From the NCBI GenBank assembly GCA_946055175.1, contig CAMGET010000031.1:1-9175 (forward strand): a stretch of DNA of 9,175 nt. Reading direction: 5' to 3'. Origin of the DNA: an uncultured Roseburia sp. Lineage in GTDB: Bacteria > Bacillota > Clostridia > Lachnospirales > Lachnospiraceae. How positions within the stretch are numbered: the stretch's first letter is position 1; the number at the start of each line of letters is the position of its first letter. Below the pieces are notes generated by a model. The model was given only the letters and a program-made list of their open reading frames with translations. It ran no database searches and had not been told where the DNA came from. The position numbers and the translations under genes were made by a program. Below are positions 4,765 to 9,175 of the stretch, piece after piece.

Positions 4765-4795
4765 GTGTCCCCTTGACATTTCTCAGCATATCCGA

Positions 4796-4839
4796 GTATT
4801 TCCGAGTGTCCATAACACCTCCAAACGTTTCGGAAATAC
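4796..4839. repeat. 10-bp inverted repeat downstream of the sigma gene
   Basis: GTATTTCCGA (4796-4805) and its exact reverse complement TCGGAAATAC (4830-4839), 24 bp apart. TCCGAGT also repeats directly at 4791 and 4801. It lacks a U-run in either direction, so it is not a clear terminator. It may be an operator or an mRNA 3' stem-loop. Confidence 0.5.
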
Positions 4840-4903
4840 CTATGTGTGTAAATTGGCGCTGGACGGCAGGGCGCGCCGCATGGGTGCCGGAGGACCCACT
4901 CCC

Positions 4904-5830
4904 CTACCATCCAAGCACTTCCCTTTCCACTTCGCTTGTCCATGTCTCCTGGAATCGCTTTACGCCCACATGATGCACGGCAGCAGGCGCAAGATATTCC
5001 TCATAATACGAACGATATTTCCCGCACCGATCAGGGAGCGTTAGTATCCTCATGGCTCTCCTCTGGAGCATATTTACAGCATCTCTGTATCTTCCTATCT
5101 GCTTTCCGGTTTCTTCCAGTGATTTTCTTTCTATCACTCTATGCCTGATAACTTCCGCTTGCTCCTTCGGGAGTCGTTCTATCTCTTCCTGTACGCCTTT
5201 TCGCATTCGTTCGCGATCAACCTTCCGGATCACATCATCTTCCAGATTTTCGGAAGATGCCACCGTGTCTGCAAGTGTATAATCTTCCTCTTCTCCCAAG
5301 GGCTCGCTCAGGCTTCGAATTTGCCCCATTCTGGCACTTTTCTTTATATCCTCAAGTTTCTCTTCACTTACACCTAAAAATGCGCTCAATTCGCGGTCTG
5401 TCGGCTTCATTCCATAGTATTTAAAGTATTCATTCTTCAACTTCTTGTACCTCTTTACCAGATCACCTAAATATACTGGGATACGAACCACATTACTTGA
5501 ATTATCAATGTATCTTTGCATCGCTTGTCTGATCCAAAGTGCAGCATAGTTGATAAACGGAATACTCCTTTCAACATCGTAACATCTTACCGCTTCGGAT
5601 AGTCCCAGATATCCCTCCTGCATCAGATCGTCCATTTCAGCATAACCGGAATACTTCTTTGCCATCTTGAACACAAAGCCTTTGTTCTGGTTCCATAGCT
5701 TCAGCATATTATCGGCTTCATTTTCTCCCGCTCTGATCAGCGCAACCAACTGCTCATTCGTTACAATCTCCGTGGTTCCCTCGGGCTTCAACCCGGGTCC
5801 GTTACGTTTTGAATCAGCATTTATTGACAT
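4904..5830 (-). CDS. Sigma-70 family RNA polymerase sigma factor
   Basis: A 308-aa RpoD/SigA-related factor that would direct core RNA polymerase to specific promoters. Region 2 spans about 41-115 (MDDLMQEGYLGL, then YDVERSIPFINYAALWIRQA and the VVRIP linker), region 3 about 125-168 with a small HTH (TDRELSAFLGVSEEKL), and region 4 about 205-262. In region 4.2 the usual TRERVRQIE recognition helix is replaced by YRDAVNMLQ, so -35 recognition probably differs from the host factor. Region 1 is nearly absent, and a 45-residue C-terminal tail follows region 4. ATG 5830 is chosen because GGGAGGG lies 8 nt upstream; the upstream in-frame ATG has none. Three 21-bp iterons lie upstream. Such factors usually control late genes in phages; here the target set is unknown. 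Confidence 0.92.
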   Translation of the reverse strand: MSINADSKRNGPGLKPEGTTEIVTNEQLVALIRAGENEADNMLKLWNQNKGFVFKMAKKYSGYAEMDDLMQEGYLGLSEAVRCYDVERSIPFINYAALWIRQAMQRYIDNSSNVVRIPVYLGDLVKRYKKLKNEYFKYYGMKPTDRELSAFLGVSEEKLEDIKKSARMGQIRSLSEPLGEEEDYTLADTVASSENLEDDVIRKVDRERMRKGVQEEIERLPKEQAEVIRHRVIERKSLEETGKQIGRYRDAVNMLQRRAMRILTLPDRCGKYRSYYEEYLAPAAVHHVGVKRFQETWTSEVEREVLGW

Positions 5831-5909
5831 TGTTCGAACCCTCCCATATAATGAATTTATCAGGTATTTAGGGAAGGGCTCGACCAATTGTGGCGGGTTC
5901 TTTTTTTTG

Positions 5910-5981
5910 TATGCATCAATCGAGTTATTGCATACATTAATCGAGTTATTGTATACATTAATCGAGTTATTGCATACATTA
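5910..5981. repeat. Tandem 21-bp iterons upstream of the sigma gene
   Basis: Three head-to-tail 21-bp units (5910-5930, 5931-5951, 5952-5972) plus a partial fourth (5973-5981). Units 2 and 3 differ at one base and unit 1 at three. Each contains ATCGAGTTATTG followed by a CATACATTA-like part. They lie between the stop of the 120-aa gene and the sigma factor start. Their period of two helical turns suits cooperative protein binding: an operator array or replication iterons. Confidence 0.85.
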
Positions 5982-5986
5982 TGTTA

Positions 5987-6349
5987 TCAATAACCGGACT
6001 GCTGCCCCTTCCGGCTTTCTTTTCTTCGCCCGATTTCCTTCTGAAGCTTTCTCGCTTCTTCCGGATCACGCTTAACTCTGTCAATATATTCCATACATTC
6101 ATGTGACATATACAGCAGCCGGCACTTATTCAGTTCAAAGCCAACTCCATAATTCGCCATGTCATGCAGCTCTGCAAGCGTATAATCTCCGTCCACAGCG
6201 ATCATAGACTGCACATCATACCCTTTACACTCAAGAGACTTCAATAACGCCGCGGCGGCAGCAGTCTCATTTTCTGCGAACCACACAATATGTACTTCGT
6301 TTTTATCAATGCCATTTTCTTTATAATCTACCAATATATTTACTTTCAT
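5987..6349 (-). CDS. Hypothetical protein, 120 aa
   Basis: A 120-aa protein starting at ATG 6349 with GAAAGGA 5 nt upstream. The N-terminal half (KVNILVDYKENG, NEVHIVWFAENETAAAAALLKSLE) reads as strands and a helix of a small alpha/beta domain. The C-terminal 30 residues are highly basic and helical (RVKRDPEEARKLQKEIGRRK) and could contact nucleic acid. I do not recognise the family. It lies between the origin candidate and the iterons and is followed by the sigma factor about 155 nt on, probably in the same transcript. Both ends carry copies of the recurrent decamer (6257-6266, and 5997-6006 in reverse). Confidence 0.7.
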   Translation of the reverse strand: MKVNILVDYKENGIDKNEVHIVWFAENETAAAAALLKSLECKGYDVQSMIAVDGDYTLAELHDMANYGVGFELNKCRLLYMSHECMEYIDRVKRDPEEARKLQKEIGRRKESRKGQQSGY

Positions 6350-6383
6350 AGCTTTCCTTTCACACGTTACATCAAATATACTT

Positions 6384-6638
6384 GCGGAGATTCCAGCGGA
6401 TGAATTGAGAATACCATTTTTTTGCCTAAAAGCCCGTATTTACGCGTTTTTAGGCACTGGCAATGCGGCGGAGGTTTTTTTCCAGTTCTCGTAACATATA
6501 ATATATAATACTATTTTTACTACTTATTGTTTTTTTCTGTTAAAAAAATCTCCGCTTCTCCGTATCCCTTATTATTAAAGGATTTGGCTATCCGTTTTGC
6601 CTTAAAAAATCTCCGTTTTCCTTCCGCTAAGTATCCGC
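6384..6638. other. Candidate replication origin
   Basis: This 295-bp gap past the primase stop holds an AT-rich core (about 6483-6548, nearly all A/T) flanked by short GC-containing repeats in opposite orientation. On the left are GCGGAGA (6384), GCGGATG (6396) and GCGGAGG (6468). On the right are TCTCCGC (6549), TCTCCGT (6557), TATCCGT (6589), TCTCCGT (6610), CTTCCGC (6621) and TATCCGC (6632). Iterons flanking an AT-rich stretch just 3' of the rep/pri gene is the known layout of SaPI origins. A 32-bp palindrome lies at 6424-6455. Binding by the encoded helicase is inference. Confidence 0.65.
6424..6455. repeat. 32-bp imperfect palindrome in the origin candidate
   Basis: The outer arms GCCTAAAA (6424-6431) and TTTTAGGC (6448-6455) are perfect; overall 13 of 16 base pairs match, with an inner CGT-N4-ACG. 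A T-run precedes it on the plus strand and none follows in either direction, so it is not a terminator. Candidate protein-binding site or cruciform. Confidence 0.7.
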
Positions 6639-6643
6639 CTTAA

Positions 6644-8827
6644 TTAAAATGGAATTTTTAACTGCTCATGTTCTTCCGGTGTGACGTTAACAAAATCTGT
6701 ATCACGATATTTTAAATTACGGTACACCATAACACCGCGTTTCCCGTCCAGATTTCCTTTTCCTGCAGGACATCCGTTCGCTTCCATTCGGTCCTTGATG
6801 TTTTGTTTATTTACGCTCTTGAACCCATTTTCATTGCACCATTTAATATATTCACTTTCGAATTTAGGTTTTGAAACCATATCGTTCTTGTTTCCGGTAA
6901 CGATGAAAAATTCAGATATAAAACGATACACCGTATCAAGCTTGTCTCTGTACTCGCTGCGCGCCATATCACACGAAACTGATCGTGAGAGTTTAAAATT
7001 ATTCTCGATAAGTCTATGAATACCTTCTAAAAACCAATTGAATATAGCGTTTCTTTCCTTAAGCATTTTATCTAGCAAAAGACTGTCGCGCCGGTCCTGA
7101 TCAATAGTGTTCGTACATGGCACTATACACAATCTTTCGAATAAATGACCGCCTTTATCATCCGTAAACATTGGAAGATTGTTACAAGCGATTATTATTC
7201 CACCAGTGAAACGATAATTAAACGGCTGCTTCCCTTTTTTCTCGCACTTAATGAAATCCCCTCCAGTAAGCTGTTTGAAAATAGAGCTGTCTTTAATTTC
7301 ATTACTGGTTTGATCACCAACATTTATCAGTCGTTTTCCAACGATGCTTCCCAATGCAAATTTCGATTCTTCGTTCATGTTCTGAATCGGAATGTTAACC
7401 GTGTTCTCATTTCCTAATAATTCCGATATCAAATTAATAAACTGCGTTTTTCCAGTATTTCCCAATAAAGACCATAACACCAAACAAAGTTTTGCTCTGT
7501 AGACATGTATATTTGAAAGCAGCATTCCTCCATATTCTTGAAGAATCGCCATTTTTTCTCCGTCTACATTGCCCTCTTCATCCCTGCACAAATCATCCAT
7601 GTAACGCCGAAATGTAGGCATATTGTTATTGCCTGGAGAATATTCACATGCGATCTGTATCGTACTATAAAGCTTAGGTGTGTGCGGCTCCAGAGTCTTT
7701 GTTTTAAGATTATAAAGTCCATTCTTCAGATTGATATATTTTTCGTCTGCATCCAGATCATTAAAACTACAGATATTCCGTTCCTGGCATAATAAAAGGT
7801 TGTACACATTATTGACCAGATTATCACTTGCAAGACTCATTGGAATATACCTGAGAATGATTGATTTTACTTTATTACGATTACACTTTACATATACACC
7901 GTGCTCATAAACGTAGAAATCGTCTTTTTCTTCGTCCGGACGTCTTACAATTAAGTAAGAAAGTCCCTTGCTGATACTCTCCGCAAGCAATCCTCCATTC
8001 ACTCGTAATGTTTGATTGGGTTCCTTGCCGGCCAAATACAGCCACGGCGCTCCTATGTTTTCCGATGCTTCCACCAACTGTTTTAAGTCGTCTTTTGTAT
8101 GTCCTTCCTTTGTTAAGTAGTCCGTGACATCACCTTTCTTTTCATTTGATGTGAAAGTCCATCTAACCGAATGAGCGTAATTTCTTAAATCTTTTACAAT
8201 CTGATCCTTTAACCGAATCCCCGGATCATCGTGATCTGGTAGAATTACAACCTTCGCACCCGTAAAAAATGCAGCGTATTCTCTCCTCCAGTCCTCTGCG
8301 CTTCCCGCCGTTGTCGCTGTGTATCCTAATTTCCTAAGCGTTTCAACATCCTTTTCCCCTTCCACGATATAAACCGGATATCCGAATTTTATCGCCTTCA
8401 CTAATTCCGGCAAACGGTATAGCGTTCCAGGACCTTCTTTTCTTTCCTTATATTCATTATTAATACGATCAATTGTAATATATCTAATATATTTTCCTTC
8501 AAATCGTACTTTAGAATATAAATATTTTCCATCTTCTGACTTATAATCATAAATCGCTTCAATACGCTTTCCCTTTTCACGTTCAAGCTTTTCACGCCAA
8601 CCATCTTCCCGGCGGTCACTTCCAATATCGGCAAATGATAAACCAACCGCATCCAAAATATCTTTTGTTTCACACCCGGCATGACAATGGATCAACACTT
8701 TCCCATTTTTACCCGTTATGGTTAAACTTGCTTTCTTATCTTTATGTACCGGACATTTACATTGATATGAATTATTAGAATTTTGGCGTTCTACTTTGAA
8801 ATGTGTAAGTGCTTCTTGTAATGTCAT
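6644..8827 (-). CDS. Primase-helicase (CHC2-type zinc finger, TOPRIM, SF3/D5-like helicase)
   Basis: A 727-aa bifunctional replication protein of the P4-alpha/D5 type that primes and unwinds DNA at the element's own origin. Domains: zinc-binding CKCPVH with IHCHAGC (about 23-52), TOPRIM with VYIVEGEKD (E156 region) and VVILPDHDDPG (about 203-213), linker, then D5/SF3 helicase (about 400-590). Helicase motifs: Walker A GNTGKT (456-461) with Leu where the first P-loop glycine usually stands, Walker B-like RLINVGDQ (about 499-506), sensor IIACNNLP (545-552) and ERL arginine. A C-terminal tail follows, probably a winged helix. ATG 8827 is chosen over 8857 because GGAGG lies 11 nt upstream, inside the end of the preceding gene, and leaves a 1-nt gap after its stop. 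It is the last gene of the leftward operon; the origin candidate follows its stop. Confidence 0.93.
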   Translation of the reverse strand: MTLQEALTHFKVERQNSNNSYQCKCPVHKDKKASLTITGKNGKVLIHCHAGCETKDILDAVGLSFADIGSDRREDGWREKLEREKGKRIEAIYDYKSEDGKYLYSKVRFEGKYIRYITIDRINNEYKERKEGPGTLYRLPELVKAIKFGYPVYIVEGEKDVETLRKLGYTATTAGSAEDWRREYAAFFTGAKVVILPDHDDPGIRLKDQIVKDLRNYAHSVRWTFTSNEKKGDVTDYLTKEGHTKDDLKQLVEASENIGAPWLYLAGKEPNQTLRVNGGLLAESISKGLSYLIVRRPDEEKDDFYVYEHGVYVKCNRNKVKSIILRYIPMSLASDNLVNNVYNLLLCQERNICSFNDLDADEKYINLKNGLYNLKTKTLEPHTPKLYSTIQIACEYSPGNNNMPTFRRYMDDLCRDEEGNVDGEKMAILQEYGGMLLSNIHVYRAKLCLVLWSLLGNTGKTQFINLISELLGNENTVNIPIQNMNEESKFALGSIVGKRLINVGDQTSNEIKDSSIFKQLTGGDFIKCEKKGKQPFNYRFTGGIIIACNNLPMFTDDKGGHLFERLCIVPCTNTIDQDRRDSLLLDKMLKERNAIFNWFLEGIHRLIENNFKLSRSVSCDMARSEYRDKLDTVYRFISEFFIVTGNKNDMVSKPKFESEYIKWCNENGFKSVNKQNIKDRMEANGCPAGKGNLDGKRGVMVYRNLKYRDTDFVNVTPEEHEQLKIPF

Positions 8828-8828
8828 T

Positions 8829-9175
8829 TTATTCAAGTCCTCCGCTGTTTTCATCATCCTGCTGCCACTCTGGAGAGTTCAGCGCTTTCTCTGCACTCTC
8901 TATGGCCACCAATGTATTTTCCGCCCTGCTCTTCAATGATCTGCGAAACTCCGCTATTTCCCTTCTGCTCTCCGGATAGAAATACCCTCCCGTGGTGGAT
9001 GAACATATTAATGCTCCGGTTTTTCGCTCCCGTGCTATATACTGCTGAAGCTCCCTAGCCGAGCTGCACCCGGTGAGCTTTACTAAGTCCTCTGTAGAAA
9101 TCGCATTCTCTTTTCCAAGGGGCAGCAGTCCAGCTATTACAAATTCAGAATTGCCGTTCTGATCTGTATGTACTT
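8829..9175 (-). CDS. Winged-helix-like DNA-binding protein, main portion (continues at 77-1)
   Basis: On the circle the gene runs from GTG 77 through 1/9120 to TAA 8831-8829, 122 aa; bases 9175-9121 here repeat 55-1. Residues 20-75 form a likely winged helix: LLPLGKENAIS, helix TEDLVKLTG, recognition helix SARELQQYIARERKTGA, then the wing LICSSTTGGYFYP. A coiled C-terminal helix follows (REIAEFRRSLKSRAENTLVAIESAEKAL). Proteins of this look commonly precede primases or replication genes in Firmicute prophages (recollection) and may act as replication-loading or regulatory factors. The stop is 1 nt before the primase start and it contains the primase ribosome binding site, so expression is coupled. 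The frame is open across the join, which supports circularity. Confidence 0.75.
   Translation of the reverse strand, partial: VHTDQNGNSEFVIAGLLPLGKENAISTEDLVKLTGCSSARELQQYIARERKTGALICSSTTGGYFYPESRREIAEFRRSLKSRAENTLVAIESAEKALNSPEWQQDDENSGGLE
9121..9175 (+). repeat. Terminal direct repeat, right copy (assembly overlap)
   Basis: Exact copy of 1-55; see the left copy. Remove one copy to obtain the 9120-bp circle. Confidence 0.9.

Larger units (their letters stand above)
1..8866. repeat. Dispersed octamer GGCAGCAG, 13 copies around the circle
   Basis: Plus-strand copies start at 1, 2015, 2809, 3393, 4508, 4979 and 6257; reverse copies (CTGCTGCC) start at 1653, 2285, 3857, 4641, 5999 and 8859. 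Seven extend to GGCAGCAGTC (1, 2015, 2809, 3393, 6257, and reverse 1651 and 5997). The other six are followed by G then A or C. They fall in genes, promoter spacers and a terminator, in both orientations, and none lies within the 2.2-kb primase gene. Chance expectation for an octamer on both strands of 9.1 kb is about 0.3. Function unknown. Confidence 0.85.
1..9175. mobile_element. Circular 9120-bp integrative/satellite-like element, linearised
   Basis: Bases 9121-9175 are identical to 1-55, and a 122-codon reading frame on the minus strand stays open across the join, so the molecule is circular at 9120 bp. It has a tyrosine integrase with attP-like arm sites, an XRE repressor divergent from an excisionase-like HTH, a primase-helicase with a likely origin, and a sigma factor. 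Structural, packaging, relaxase and transfer genes are absent. This matches a minimal phage satellite of the PICI/SaPI type or a tiny integrating plasmid-like element. Assignment to satellites is inference; circularity is read directly. Confidence 0.8.

Noticed and set aside
4757..4813. Minus-strand 18-codon frame with GGAGG 4 nt upstream
   Set aside because: Spacing is too short, the product is very small and hydrophilic, and the frame begins inside the inverted repeat at 4796-4839. Kept only as a remote possibility.
5910..5981. CRISPR array
   Set aside because: The 21-bp units are contiguous with no spacers, and there are no cas genes.
5860..6102. Minus-strand 80-aa frame with repeated peptides (ITRLMY)
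   Set aside because: The repetition is the 21-bp iterons read as seven codons. There is no ribosome binding site and it overlaps the 120-aa gene in another frame.
5888..6106. Plus-strand frame with repeated INRVI peptides
   Set aside because: Same iterons read on the other strand; no ribosome binding site. A 21-bp repeat keeps any frame open.

Overview
The window is best read as one complete circular element of 9120 bp. Its last 55 bases (9121-9175) repeat its first 55 exactly, which is what an assembler leaves when it closes a circle. A gene runs without interruption across the join. Gene families, strong AGGAGG-type ribosome binding sites, moderate AT content and perfect 17-bp promoter spacers point to a Firmicute, probably a gut Clostridia/Lachnospiraceae relative (inference). 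There is a tyrosine integrase with an attP-like site, a repressor divergent from an excisionase-like protein, and a primase-helicase beside a likely origin. There are no capsid, tail, terminase, relaxase or transfer genes. The nearest known design is a phage satellite (PICI/SaPI-like), or a very small integrative or plasmid-like element.

Layout. 286-509 is the control switch: two overlapping face-to-face promoters drive the XRE repressor (510-1145, +) and the leftward replication operon. That operon runs excisionase-like HTH (285-82), winged-helix-like protein (77, across the join, to 8829), then primase-helicase (8827-6644). The origin candidate (6384-6638) lies just past the primase: an AT-rich core flanked by oppositely oriented TCTCCGC-type repeats, as in SaPIs. 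Next come a small protein (6349-5987), 21-bp iterons (5910-5981) and a sigma-70 family factor (5830-4904). 4188-4303 is a second divergent control region. It drives a ribbon-helix-helix protein (4372-4575, +) and a leftward run of small genes (4135-3007) ending at the integrase (2785-1664). attP (1328-1622) follows the integrase.

The most unusual content is RNA and DNA signal. Two small plus-strand RNA genes, R1 (2862-2933) and R2 (3418-3484), share promoter spacing, a 5' hairpin with a 6-bp stem and 15-nt loop, and a 3' terminator. R1 carries 25 nt almost perfectly complementary to the first codons of the winged-helix-like gene, so it may be a trans-acting antisense control of replication. 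A third standalone RNA gene is likely at 4668-4764. The octamer GGCAGCAG occurs 13 times around the circle, in coding and non-coding sequence and in several reading frames. It is always followed by TC or G. Its role is unknown.

Proposed working (inference): the repressor holds the element integrated. When it is relieved, the excisionase-like protein and primase operon are expressed, the integrase excises the circle, the primase replicates it from 6384-6638, and the sigma factor redirects transcription. R1 and R2 tune the output.
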